From: Casuarina equisetifolia
Taxonomy: Eukaryota; Streptophyta; Magnoliopsida; Fagales; Casuarinaceae
DNA: 64,000 nt
Direction: 5' to 3'
NCBI GenBank assembly: GCA_028551475.1
Contig: CM052361.1
Span: 1,619,501 to 1,683,500 of the forward strand
The translations under genes were made by a program, and so were the position numbers. The notes beneath the pieces are model-generated. The model did no database searches. It saw only the letters and a program-made list of their open reading frames with translations, and had not been told where the DNA came from. Of the stretch, positions 11,480 to 22,399 are shown piece after piece; the stretch's first letter is position 1; every line of letters begins with the position of its first letter.

Positions 11480-12725
11480 GAGTTCTTGGTCAGATTCGTG
11501 CACATGCAGAAGCAGAAGCGTGTGGCTGGTGATGTTCTTCAATACTTTGCCTCTGCAAGGGGCAATTCTGATAAGGTTTTCAGTTTAACATTTTAATAGA
11601 ATGACGTGCTCCGCCTGAGTGAGGTTGACAAAAACATTTTTCTTTTGAATTTGAACTTTTGAAATAAAAAGATTGTCTCCTAGACATGAACGCAACCGAG
11701 TACCACCTTTGGGCTGATTCTTTTATTCGATTGTTTACTATTTCGGATGGACGAAATATACAGATATTTTTTTGTACTTAACGTGTTTGACTCTTTCGCA
11801 CATGGGATATTGACTATTTCGATTCCGGATGGTGATTTAATTGACCACGAAATGGAAAATCAAACCCAGAGTTCAAGTCTCAAAGCGCCACCTACATTTT
11901 GGGTGGCTGTTTACCTGTGGGTAGAGGTTTGAAGTAGGGTTTACACGCCGGCCAAGTCTCCGAAGCAAAAACAAGCCGTCAACTGCCGATTATCGTGGTT
12001 CGGTTGACCGTGCAGACTGGATCCTTTTACCGGCCGGCCAAGTCTCGGAAGTAAATCAGCCGTCAAGTCGTGGTTGTGGTGGTTTGGTCACCTGGGAGGA
12101 CAGGTTTGAGGTAAGGGATCTTTTCATCTCCGGATCTTTTCTTCATGCCTATAAGGTTTTCTCTGATTTTGAGGTTAGAGAGACTATTTTGTTTCCTGGA
12201 AACAGTAACAGCTACTTATTTTGTCTGTAAAGATTAGATTACTGGATTAAAAGTCATGGTATCTACAGAAAGTTCCAATAAAATTTAGTTCAATTTCTTC
12301 GATGCATTTATGAACTTCTCTTATAATGTGCTGTAGGCATGCTGAAAAAAAACCCATGAGACCCAAAACCTCAATTTAGAGAGTGGTGGAACCGGCAAGT
12401 AGTTGCTTCTTTTCTGGTATGTGAATTTAGCCCTATCATTTTTGCCTTAGTTTGGCTTTGATTTAAAATATTTGCCTGCCTTTTTTTTTAAAACAAAAAT
12501 TGATTTCCTTGCAAATTTTAGTGCTTCCTCTTTTTGATGAGTTCAAAGCACTTTTCGTTTTCAAAACCAAGCAAAATATCCTCCCATGACCTTAGAAAAA
12601 TTTCTTTTAGTTGTTATTCTTTTATAAAGATTCTTTTTTTTTTTAATACCAATTTTCCCTTTTGTTCGTTCTTAGGTCATTTTGAAGATTAGTTTCAAAC
12701 AGCAAGAAGGGAAAATAAGCAAAAG
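11480..12725 (+). promoter_or_regulatory. 5' module of intact DUF247 copy 3
   Basis: The module has all blocks, and the GC-rich block is present twice (GCCGGCCAAGTC at 11947 and 12033, 86 bases apart, each followed by a 'cagccgtcaa'-type segment). The inferred 5' UTR splice sites are GAG|GTAAGG near 12110, a small exon at 12337-12416 (acceptor gctgtag, donor ctg|gtatgt), and acceptor 'gttcttag' ending at 12675. The last UTR exon then runs into the start codon. Conservation with copies 1 and 2 supports this; transcripts would be needed to prove it. Confidence 0.5.
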
Positions 12726-13988
12726 ATGGATGTGAATAGAGGAGGTACTGATGATATTAATTTCAAAGATTTAATATCTTCTATCATGACAGAAACAATG
12801 GCTAGTAATTTGCTTATAAGGTCTCAAAGTTGCATATTTAGAATACCAACCATTCTTTATTCACAAAACAAAAAAGCTTATATTCCTGATGCATTCTCCA
12901 TTGGTCCTCTCCACCATAGCTATCAAAACTTGAAAGCTACTGAAAAAATCAAACATAAGTATTTGCAAGGTCTTCTCTCTCGATCATCCTTTCCAGAGAC
13001 AAGGTTGAGAACAATCATCAATTCCATTATAGTTATGGAAAAAGAGATCCGTGAATGTTATATCGATCCAATTAGTTTCAGTACAGCTGAATTTGTGAAA
13101 ATCATGATTGTTGATGGTTGCTTTATCATTGAGCTATTTCGGAAGAATGCTTATAAGCAACTTAAAGAAAAAGATGACCCAATTTTCTCCAAATCTGGTA
13201 TGTTGCGGTTGCTATACCATGATTTGATACTACTAGAAAACCAATTACCCTGGGTGGTACTTGAGCATTTGCTCAATATAACCTTGGATTCCGTAGACGA
13301 GATGCCCCTGATTCGGCTTGCCACAAAATTTTTACGGGTCATTCTGCTGTCTACTCGGCGTCGTGTAAGTCGTCCTGTTGATGGCATTAAACATATTCTC
13401 GACTTGATCAGAAAATTGTTGGCGTCATCAACAGAAGTAAAGCAAGAAAGTAGCTTGGAATGGGAACCTATGCCTTCTGCCGCCAGCCTCGAAACAGTTG
13501 GGATCAAAATAAGAAGGGGTTCGTCTGAAACCATCCTGGACATCAAATTCAAAGCTGGTGTTTTGGAAATCCCCCGAATCATAATCCACGATTTGACAGA
13601 GACTATCTTCCGAAATCTTATTAGCTTTGAAAAATGTTATCCCAATTGTGACGCTAGGTTCACTTCCTATGCTATGCTTATGGACAACTTCATCAGCAAT
13701 GCCAAGGACATGAGGATATTTTGCAACAATGACATCATATATAACAGAATGAGTCCCGAGGACGCAGTCCAATTCTTTAACAAGCTTCACCACAATGCTT
13801 TTCTGAAAAATTATCACTATGTAAGTCTTTGTGAGGAAGTGAATAGATATAGACACCGCAATTGGCCTAGATGGCGGGCGGTTCTTGTGCGGAATCATTT
13901 CAGCAATCCATGGTCAGCAATTTCGACGTTTGCCGGTGTAATTGTTTTGATCATCTCTTTGGTACAAGCCTGGTACACCATGCCATGA
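12726..13988 (+). CDS. DUF247/UPF0481 family protein, copy 3 (intact)
   Basis: This is an intronless coding exon of 420 aa, the usual size for the plant DUF247 (UPF0481, At3g47200-like) family. Visible family blocks are 'SCIFRIP' (about 35-41), 'PDAFSIGPLHHS' (about 54-65), 'VDGCFIIELFR' (about 120-130), 'YHDLILLENQLPW' (about 160-172), the central 'LEIPRIIIHDLTETIFRN' block and 'DAVQFFNKLHHN'. One hydrophobic segment near the C-terminus ('FAGVIVLIISLV', about 402-413) suggests a C-terminal membrane anchor. There is no signal peptide. The start is the first ATG after a purine-rich leader, and the same MDVN start is used by copies 4, 5 and 6. The biochemical role of the family is unknown; DUF247 genes at the grass S and Z loci act in self-incompatibility, which does not by itself assign a role here. 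One of three intact members of the array. Confidence 0.93.
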   Translation: MDVNRGGTDDINFKDLISSIMTETMASNLLIRSQSCIFRIPTILYSQNKKAYIPDAFSIGPLHHSYQNLKATEKIKHKYLQGLLSRSSFPETRLRTIINSIIVMEKEIRECYIDPISFSTAEFVKIMIVDGCFIIELFRKNAYKQLKEKDDPIFSKSGMLRLLYHDLILLENQLPWVVLEHLLNITLDSVDEMPLIRLATKFLRVILLSTRRRVSRPVDGIKHILDLIRKLLASSTEVKQESSLEWEPMPSAASLETVGIKIRRGSSETILDIKFKAGVLEIPRIIIHDLTETIFRNLISFEKCYPNCDARFTSYAMLMDNFISNAKDMRIFCNNDIIYNRMSPEDAVQFFNKLHHNAFLKNYHYVSLCEEVNRYRHRNWPRWRAVLVRNHFSNPWSAISTFAGVIVLIISLVQAWYTMP

Positions 13989-15035
13989 TAGTTCGTTTTC
14001 TTTATGTGATTGGCCCTACTACTGTCCTTGTTGATGTTAACTGTAAAGACAATAAACGTTGTTGTGTTCTCTAGTATGTCATTTCTTTTTGATTAAAAGT
14101 GGACGTCGGATCAGCCTTGAATTCATTGTAAGTTTCTTTGCGTTTGGTTTTCTCATTGTTAGTAAAAAATGGAGCTAAGCTCTTACATAATGCTTTCTCA
14201 CAATGGTTCCCCAGGCCTCAACAGGACAGCTTTGCTGTTTTTCATGGGAAATAGAAGCTTTACTAGTGCCATGTTTGACCACGAATACCACAACTATCTA
14301 GTACTTCCATGAGTAAGGATTGTTTCTGTTGTCTATGTTCTGTGGTTGCTGTTGAGTTAAGAATTGGCAAACGAGCTAGACTGTTATCTGAAATTGTGAA
14401 ACAGCTTGTATAAAATTTGTATGAAGATGTACATGGGACTTAGCTGATAAAACTGAATACAACCTCGATTTCACGTACCAATGCACGCAGTTCACAAGCA
14501 GACTAGATCAATGTGAAAGCACGCATACAGATGCAGGGAAAGAGACCATGTCAATGTAAAAGCACACATAACCAAAGAGACATCGGAAAGATTGAACAGT
14601 GACTTAGTGGATACAAACTTTTATGGATAATATAAAAATGTCCACACTTCAACAAAAGAAAAAGAGTGACAGCTAAGAAATTTCCCTTAACAAGGATGAT
14701 TATTCAAAGGGTTATCCTCGCCCTCTAAAGACAACTTAGAAAGAAAAGTAAGAATATTACAAGCACACATAAAGAAAAAGGCATTAGAAGGATTAAACAA
14801 TGACTTAGTGAGCGATATACTTTTATGGATAGTATAACGATGTCCACACCACAAACAAAGAAAAAGAGTGACAACTAAGAATATGCCCTTAAAAAGGACC
14901 ATTTTTTGACAAGTTATCGTTGTCCTCTAATGATAACTTCTTAAGAAAAGCATGAATATTAGAGATTCAACAAAAATTACACAAACTAGTTTGATTGTTC
15001 TCCGACCCAAGCAAAGAATACCAGTCAGATTCGTG
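13989..15035. other. Intergenic DNA between copies 3 and 4
   Basis: The conserved 3' flank of the unit continues to about 14300. After it come two diverged copies of a block with 'gacttagtg', 'cttttatgga', 'ataatataaaaatgtccaca' and 'caaagaaaaagagtgacaa' (about 14580-14690 and 14790-14890), a local tandem duplication of an intergenic segment also seen near 5000 and 9480. No gene is supported. Confidence 0.55.
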
Positions 15036-16156
15036 CACATGCAGAAGCGTGTCGTTGGTGATGTTCTTCGATACTTTGCCTCCGCAAGGGACATTCTGAT
15101 GAGGTTTTCAGTTTACCTGCGCTGTAAGCGGAGCAGCATTGTTCAACTTTTCAATTAACTGATGAGCTTTGTCTGAGTGAGGTTAATAAAGACAAAAAAT
15201 TGTTTCCTAGACAGGAACGCCACCGAGTACCACTTTTGAGTTGAATCTCTTGTTTGATTCTTAGATGTTTCAGATGCGATGTTGGGACTCTTCCCATCAC
15301 CAATGGACAAAACTTTTTTCTTTTTCTTTTTCTTTTTAAATCGGATGGACTCTTTCACTTTTGGAACGTGATATTAGTGACGGCGATGGGGAGCACCAAG
15401 CCCAAGGCTCAAGTCTCAAAACGCCACCTACCTTGTTGTTACGTTGGTTTGGTCGACCTGTACAACGGATCCTATTCCAGGCCGGCCAAGTGTCCGATGT
15501 AAATCAGCCGTCAACTCCTGGTTCTGGTGGTTTGGTTGGGAGGAAAGTTTTGAGGTAATGGATCTTTTATCTCCATATCCATTTTTTTAGGCATATAAAG
15601 GGGTTTTCTAAGTTTGTCACTGTTGCGGCTGAATCTAATTCCAATCATCATCCGCCATGTTTTATTGTAAATTTACTCATTTGTGCTACGCAAGCAGCCT
15701 TTTATCTATTGGTAGACATGATGTTGGAACTCATGTCGCTTGGGACCAAAGAGTTTTAATGTTTGACATCCAAATTTTCCATACCCCTTTTATTTAATAA
15801 TTAAAAGAAAATCCCTGTCTTTTTGAAGCCGTTGAGTTTGATGCTATAGTTTTTGTCATGGTTTGGCTTTGTTTTGAAATATTTCTGTTGCCTATTGCTT
15901 TTTAAACAAAAATTGGTTTCATTTGAAATGCTACTATTTCCTTCTTTTTAACGAATTCAAAGCATGTCTCGTTTTCAAGACCAAAGAAAATATCGGAACC
16001 ATAGCTTAAAAAACTTTCTTTTAGGTGAATTATTCTTTTATGAACAAATCCGCACTATTTCTTTTATAATTTTTTTTTTTGCTTTTGTTTGTTTTTTAGG
16101 TCATTTTGAAGACTAGTTTGTAGTTGGCAAGAAGGAACAAGAAGTAAAACCAAAAG
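15036..16156 (+). promoter_or_regulatory. 5' module of DUF247 copy 4
   Basis: The module has the 'gtgatgttcttcgatactttgcctccgcaag' and 'aggaacgccaccgagtacc' blocks, a single GC-rich block (ccggccaagtgtccgatg near 15481) and a GAG|GTAATG variant of the donor-like site near 15551. The small exon seen in copies 1-3 is not recognisable; the middle of the intron is replaced by other sequence. The terminal acceptor 'ttttttag|gtcattttgaag' is kept near 16098. Confidence 0.45.
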
Positions 16157-17319
16157 ATGGATGTGAATAAAAGAGGTACAGAAAATATTAGCATCCAAGA
16201 CTTGGTATCTTCTCTTATGGCAGAAATAATGGTTGATTATTCACTTATGAGATCTAAGAGTTGCATCTTCAAAACACCTCCCATTCTTTGTTCACAAAAT
16301 GAAAAGGCTTATATCCCTCATGCATTCTCAATTTGTCCTTTCCACCATCACCAACAAAGCCTAAAAGCCACTGAAAAAATCAAATCTAAGTATTTACGAA
16401 GCCTTATCTCCCGATCACCCTTTTCAAAGACAAGGTTGAGAGATATTATAAATTCCATTTCAGTTATAGAAAGAGAGATTCGTGACTGTTATGTTGATCC
16501 AATTCATTTTAGTCCAACTGAATTTGTAAAAATCTTGGTTGTTGATGGCTGCTTCATCATCGAGCTATTTCGAAAGAAAGCTTATAAGCAACTAAGAGAA
16601 AAAGATGACCACATTTTCACCAAATCTTCTATGTTGTGGTTGTTGTACCATGATTTGATACTACTAGAAGACCAAATACCATGGATGGCACTTGAGTATT
16701 TGTTCAATACGACCTTGGATTCTGTGGACGAGATGTCCCTCATTCAACTTGCCAAAAATTTTTTTCGGGTAATTTTCCCGTCCACTCGGCCACCTGAAAA
16801 TTTCCCTGTCAAAGACATCAAACATATTCTCGACTTTATTAGAAAATGGTTGGTTTCATCAGCAGAAGGAAAGGAAGAAAGCAAGCTGGAATGGGAACCA
16901 ATGCCTACTGCTGGCAACCTCGAAGCAGTTGGAATTAAAATAAGAAAGGGTTCTTCCGAAAGCATCTTGGACATCAAATTCAAAAATGGTGTTCTAGAAA
17001 TCCCTCGAATCGTGATCCACGATTTAACAGAAGCAATCTTCGGTAATGTTATTACCTTTGAACAATGTTATCCTAACTGTAAAGCCAGGTTCACTTCTTA
17101 TGCTATGCTTATGGACAACTTCATCAGCAATGCGAAGGACATGAGCATATTCTGTGACAATGACATCATATATAATAGAATGAGTCTGGAGGATGCAGTT
17201 CAGTTTTTCAACAAGCTTAACCATAACACTTTCGTCAAAAATTATCACTATGTCAGTCTTTGTGAGAAAGTGAATACATATAGCAACCGCCGTTGGCCTA
17301 GATGGAGGGTGCTTCTTAT
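16157..17319 (+). pseudogene. DUF247/UPF0481 gene, copy 4, 5' part (split by a copia element)
   Basis: The frame is open from MDVNKRG through all DUF247 blocks ('SCIFKTPPIL', 'VVDGCFIIELFR', 'DLILLEDQIPW', 'IHDLTEAIF', 'FNKLNHN') to the Val-Leu-Leu codons just before the retrotransposon at 17320. The frame then reads on into the LTR and stops at 17458, which would replace the natural C-terminus and membrane anchor with about 46 LTR-encoded residues. The remaining 3' end of the gene lies beyond the element at 22239-22307. Before the insertion the gene was in frame, because the 5-bp target duplication reconnects cleanly. A chimeric 433-aa protein is possible if the locus is transcribed. Confidence 0.85.
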
Positions 17320-17593
17320 TGAAGAATTTGATGAACTTTTGTATGTTTGGAACAAAAGCTTGTTTATTGATCAAGCAAAACCAAAACTAGTTACAAGAGA
17401 AAACAAAAGTCGTAGAGAAAAGAACTCTCAGTGTGTGGCTATTATGAAAACATTATAACCTAAGAGGCTATATATAAATAGAAGTAAGGCTTATACAAAG
17501 AAACCCTAGTATCCTAAAAAATAAGAAAAATATATTGAGATTCTACAATATAGGAAAAATATATCATAGAGATAAAATTGTCAATCTTCAACA
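17320..17593 (-). repeat. 3' LTR of the copia element in copy 4
   Basis: The LTR is 274 bp. In + orientation it begins TGAAGAATTTG and ends CAATCTTCAACA, so the ends are TG...CA with an inverted TGAAGA/TCTTCA pair. It pairs with 21965-22238. Confidence 0.95.
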
Positions 17594-17599
17594 CCCCCT

Positions 17600-17851
17600 T
17601 CAAGCTAAGGGTCGAAAGAAGTCTAAGACCCAAAGCTTGCTAAGGAGATGATAGTGTTGATTTGTCCCTAAAGCCTTGGTCAAAATATCAGCAGGTTGGT
17701 CACCACTCCCAACATGTGCTGTGCTAATTAAACCATGACGTATTTTTTCTTGAATAAAATGACAAGAAACATTTATGTACTTGGTCTTCTGATGAAAGAT
17801 TGAGTTTTTTGCCAATTTTTGTGCTGCCTCATTATCACAATATAACAACAC
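17600..17851 (-). pseudogene. copia RNase H C-terminal fragment
   Basis: The frame encodes the end of the copia polyprotein: 'LLYCDNEAAQKLAKN', 'HQKTKYINVSCHFIQEK', then 'HVGSGDQPADILTKAL', the usual final motif before the polypurine tract. The upstream RNase H region (17852-18190) is recognisable but interrupted. Confidence 0.85.
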
Positions 17852-18193
17852 TGGCTATGTAACATTAATTCTCATATCTTTTAATAGATTAACGACCCAA
17901 ACAATCTCACAAGTAGCAGTTGCCATGGCCCTATATTCAGCCTCTATTGAAGAAAGAGTCACAACTGGTTGCTTTTTACTTTTTCAAGAAATTATTAAAT
18001 GTCCAAGTGTAAGACAAAATCCAGTAGTGGATCGACATGTCATAGGGCATTTTGCATAACTAGCATTACAGAAAGCTTGCAAAAGAAAATCACCATATGA
18101 AGGAAAAAATAAACCAAGTCTTATTGTTCTTTTGAGATACTTAACAATGCGAAGAGCTGCCTCCTAATGAGATCGTTTGGGAGTATGCATGAA

Positions 18194-18649
18194 CTAACTT
18201 AAGAGGTGCACTGGAAAAGCTATGTTAGGGCGTATCATATTAAGATAATTCAACTTACCAATCAACTGCTGATAACTCAAGATGTTCTCAAATGGTGAAT
18301 CATCTATTTGTGGATGAACTCGCTCATTATATTTTAAGCTAGTGAATAAGACATTTGTCTCCATGGGATTTCTAACAGGTTTTACAATTGATAGTCCCAA
18401 TTCAGAAATCAATTCTAAGATATACTTATGTTGACTAAGATGCACGCTATTTGAATATCGAAGGATCTCAATCCCAAGAAAATACTTGAGTTCTCCTAAA
18501 TTGTTTATTCGAAATGTAGAATAAAAGTAAGCTAGTAAAGTCTCAATTTCTTGTGTTTCATCATTAGTAATTAAAATGTCATCCACATATATGAGCACTA
18601 AAACAATATTACCAGCTTGTCCCTTAGTGAAAAAAGAATAGTTGTACAA
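18194..18649 (-). pseudogene. copia reverse transcriptase fragment
   Basis: It contains the catalytic 'YVDDILIT' motif of the RVT_2 reverse transcriptase, followed by 'LGELKYFLGIEI' and 'QLIGKLNYLNMIRPNIAF'. Stops separate it from the upstream RT part (about 18650-19080), where the complementary strand still shows decayed coding for the start of the RT domain. Confidence 0.9.
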
Positions 18650-19960
18650 TGATTGTCGACAACCAACAGATACTAAAGCTTCTGTAAACTTCTCATTCTA
18701 CTGTCGTGAAGCTTACTTTAACCTATATAAAGATTTTCACAGCCTACATACTTTAGACCCCTTTCAAAAGGACTCCTAGGTGGAGGTTTCATATATACTT
18801 CCTCATCTAAGTTTGCTTGTAGAAATGCATTATGGACATCCATTTGTCGAATAGTCCATTTATGTTATGAAGCAATAGATAACGCACTTCTAACTGTCAT
18901 TGATTTTACTGTAGGAGAGAAAGTCTCATGATAATCGATCCCTTCTGTCTGACTATAACCTTTTGCTACTAGACGAGCCTTAAAATGCTCCATACTCCCA
19001 TCAGCATGATACTTAATCTTATATACTCATTTACATCCTATGGGTTTTCGTCGTGGTTGTAGGTCTACCAATTCCCATGTTCCATTTGATTCCAATGCTT
19101 TCGTTTCCTGATCCATGGCATCTCACCATTTAGAATCCTTAATTGCCTCATGGTAGAACAAGGGTTCTATCTCAGGTGAAATGGCGACTATGAAATGTTG
19201 ATGTGGAATGGGTAAATGTGTATAAGATACATAGTCAAAGATAGGGTATTGTACGGATGGACTAACAACGTTGTTGTAAACATAATCTTGAGTCCATATG
19301 GGTGACTTAGAAATTCTATTAGATTGTCTAGGAAGTGATGGAGGAACTATAGGATCAGGCATGGTTGGAAAGGAAGGATCATCTGTTGTCTCATCATCAT
19401 AAGTGAAAACATGAGGCAATGTAGAAGGAGGATGTAAAATTTCCAAGGTAGAATCATTGGGTTGGTTGCTTGATGTAGTGGAAGTGGTAATATCTAGTGT
19501 AGTATGAGTGGTAGCATCAGGAATGATATCTGATTGTGTAGGAGGGGTTACCTGAGCATCTGAATTAGGGTTAACTCAGATAACTTGTTATGCATGCTCC
19601 TCATCTTGACATGGCATCATAGGAAATAATGAAAAATGGGACTCAGTCTTTATGTTTGTAAAAGGAAAAACAGTTTCATGAAAATGAACATCACGACTCA
19701 CAAAAAATTTCTTTTTTTTCAATGTCATAAAGTTTATACCATTTTTGCCCAAAAGGGTATTTCATGAAAATACTAGGAATAACTTGATGAGCAAATTTGT
19801 CTTTGGGCCCTACTACTAAAGCACAGCAAAGACAACCGAAAACTCAAAATCTTGATAGGTCAGGAGCTTTCCCATGAATCACTTCATAAGGAGATTTCCT
19901 ATGTAAGACTGAAGAAGGAATACAATTAATAATGTATGTGGCGGTAAGTATACACTCACC

Positions 19961-20863
19961 CTAAAAACATTTACGCATATGACTTTGAAATTTTAATGCC
20001 CGTGCAACATCTAATAAGTGGCAATGCTTACTTTCTATCACACCATTCTGTTGTGGGGTATATACACATGAGCTTTCATGCATTATACCCCGTGATGATA
20101 ATAACTTGTCACATGATGAATTAAAGAAATCAGTTGCATTATCAGAACGAATGCATTTGATCCCAATGTTAAAATAATTCTTAATTGTATTAAAGAAACA
20201 TTCCAAATATGATACTGTTTCAGTCTTATGTTTCATGAGAAAAGTCCAAGTCCCTCATGAAAAATCATCAACAATGGTTAGAAAATATTTTGAACCATCA
20301 TAATTTGGGGCATGATATGGTCCCCAAATATCCACATAGATTAAATCAAAAAGATTTTTGACATTCTCAGTGCGAACAGTGAATGGTTTACGTGTTTACT
20401 TAGCAAGAGGACAAACTGAGCAATAAAAATCTGAAGATGGAAAATCTTTAAAATCATTAAAAAATTTAAATTTAGATGAAGACATGTAATCAAGTCTCAA
20501 ATGCCATAAATGAAAACTAAGGTCATTGTGTATTGAAATAATTGAAAGGGCAGGTGTAGTGCTGCAAAATTGGCTAACATGGTTATTCTTAGGGTACAGA
20601 AAAAAAGAAAGTCCATGTTGCATTCTACCAATCCCTTTGATGTCACTTGTAGAGAGGTTCTGAAACACACATAAATCATCATAGAAAACTACTAAACAAT
20701 TATTCTCAGTAGTGAATTTAGCTACAGACAGTAAGTTATATTTGAAATCATGAGAGTAAAGTACTGTGTGCAATTTTAAACTGTTGGCTAAGGTTATGTA
20801 ACCAGTGTGGGTGACCTGGGTTAGTTCTCCATTCGACAATTTAACAAATCTAGACTTAGACAT
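19961..20863 (-). pseudogene. copia integrase and gag-pre-integrase fragments
   Basis: Two open pieces remain. At 19961-20236 the integrase core shows 'IKCIRSDNATDF' and 'YTPQQNGVIESKH', with the second catalytic Asp inside 'RSDNA' and the Glu region near 'NGVIESKH'. At 20396-20863 the gag-pre-integrase domain shows 'LWHLRLDYMSSSKF' and 'CSVCPLAK'. Frameshifts separate them. Confidence 0.85.
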
Positions 20864-20931
20864 GCATTTAACAAGAAATTCTAAACAATTAAAATCAGTA
20901 GTAATATGATCATTGGCCCACTATCTATAAT

Positions 20932-21405
20932 CTAAATGTAAGGAAAAGATTCTGGAATACCTGTTCCATTAGCATGAGAGGTCCTACCATAGTCCTCTTT
21001 GATTAGATGGATAATGTGGTTATATTGCTTTGGTGTGAAAGTACAATGACTACGCTTAACAGTAGCTAGATTAGCAGTAGCAAAATTCTTGGGACCTAGA
21101 GGATAACCATTAAGCTTGTAACAAGCTTTCTTTTTATGCCCAAAAAGCTGACAATGCTCACATTGAGGCCTCTTAAGACAATAACAACTTTTCTTACGGT
21201 GCCCCATGCGCCTACAATACTTATATTTAGGTTTACTAAAAACCCTAGTCAACATGGTAGTCATAAGGTGGTGATGCCATTTGCAATGGAGAATACGGCA
21301 AATAAAATCAAGCACACCGAGTGTTTGATAAAAGAATTGTGAGATGCACAAAGCAAGAAAATTCTCCAAGAAAAATAATTGTTCAACAAAATATTTAAAC
21401 CACAA
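20932..21405 (-). pseudogene. copia gag fragment with two zinc knuckles
   Basis: Near the middle are two CX2CX4HX4C-like motifs, 'CRRMGHRKKSC' and 'CEHCQLFGHKKKAC', typical of nucleocapsid domains. The N-terminal part of the frame is unlike gag and probably reads out of frame after a lesion. Confidence 0.75.
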
Positions 21406-21964
21406 TAGTAAATCAAAATAGTCACAAAATGCGGAAGCGAATGAGAAAATACCAAGGTTTTAGTGCAAACAGCAGAGTCAAAATCGATAAACAAATCACA
21501 ATTCTTTCTGTTGAAGAGAAAGAAAATACCAAATAAAGGTTGTACCTTTCCATCAGAATGAAAGAGAAAACCAAATAATGAGTTCCTGTTGCAACCAAAT
21601 AAAGATTGCACCTTTCCGTCGAAATAGAGAGAAAATAACCCTCGTTGCTTTGTTGGAGAAAAGGACAAAATGGTGGCAAGATCAAGGAAACCAATTCCTT
21701 TGTTTAGTTAAAAAAGAAAAAGACAAAAAATTGGTAATACCAAGAAACCTAAACCAAGAATGCCAAAAAGTTGAACTTTCTTGCTAAACCAAGAATGCCA
21801 AGAGAATTAAACCAAAATAATAGAACCTCATGAAGAGAGAAAAGCCATTGTCACACCTTTTTCTTGAATTTGGAAAGAGAAAACCATTCTCCTTATGTGT
21901 ATGGCTCAACAATGTGAACAAAAACTAAGCAAAGAATGCAACAAAATCATTGGCTCCGATACCA

Positions 21965-22238
21965 TGAAGAATTTGATGAACTCTTGTATGTTTGGAACAT
22001 AAGCTTGTTTATTGATCAAGCAAAACCAAAACTAGTTACAAGAGAAAACAAAAGTCGTAGAGAAAAGAACTCTTAGTGTGTGGCTATTATAAAAACATTA
22101 TAACCTAATAGGCTATATATAAATAGAAGTAAGACTTATACAAGGAAACCCTAGTATCCTACAAAATAAGAAAAATAGATTGAAATCCTACAATATAGGA
22201 AAAATATATCATAGAGAGAAAACTGTCAATCTTCAACA
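21965..22238 (-). repeat. 5' LTR of the copia element in copy 4
   Basis: The LTR is 274 bp, the same length as the left LTR with no indels and about 13 substitutions. The primer binding site lies immediately inside it at 21951-21964. Confidence 0.95.
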
Positions 22239-22307
22239 CTTATGCATAATTATTTCAACAATCCATGGGCTGTCACTGTGTTACAAGCCTGGTATACAAT
22301 GCCATGA
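22239..22307 (+). pseudogene. DUF247 copy 4, 3' fragment
   Basis: After the target duplication the original frame resumes with residues equivalent to 'HNYFNNPWAV', then jumps to 'VLQAWYTMP' and a TGA at 22305-22307. Compared with copies 5 and 6, about 14 codons that encode most of the hydrophobic C-terminal segment ('ISTFAG..LLIIS') are missing in frame. Copy 4 may therefore have lost its membrane anchor before the retrotransposon arrived. Confidence 0.8.
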
Positions 22308-22399
22308 TAGGAATAAATATTGTTGTGTTCTCTCGTATGTCATTTCTTTTTTTTCTTTTTCTTTCTAAAAGTGGATGTTTGAACGGCCTTGATATTGAT

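Larger units (their letters stand above)
17315..22243 (-). mobile_element. Ty1/copia LTR retrotransposon in DUF247 copy 4, with target duplication
   Basis: The element spans 17320-22238 (4919 bp), flanked by the perfect 5-bp duplication CTTAT (17315-17319 and 22239-22243). It is on the minus strand: the primer binding site TGGTATCGGAGCCA (complement of 21951-21964) abuts the right LTR, and the polypurine tract AAGGGGG (complement of 17594-17600) abuts the left LTR. Order on the minus strand is gag with a zinc knuckle, gag-pre-integrase, integrase, reverse transcriptase, RNase H, as in copia and not gypsy. The polyprotein is broken into many frames by stops and shifts, so the element is not autonomous. 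The LTRs differ at about 13 of 274 positions by eye, so the insertion is moderately old. Confidence 0.95.

Noticed and set aside
14580..14890. Spaced near-repeats that might suggest a CRISPR-like array
   Set aside because: Only two diverged copies, irregular spacing, and plant nuclear DNA; it is a local intergenic duplication.
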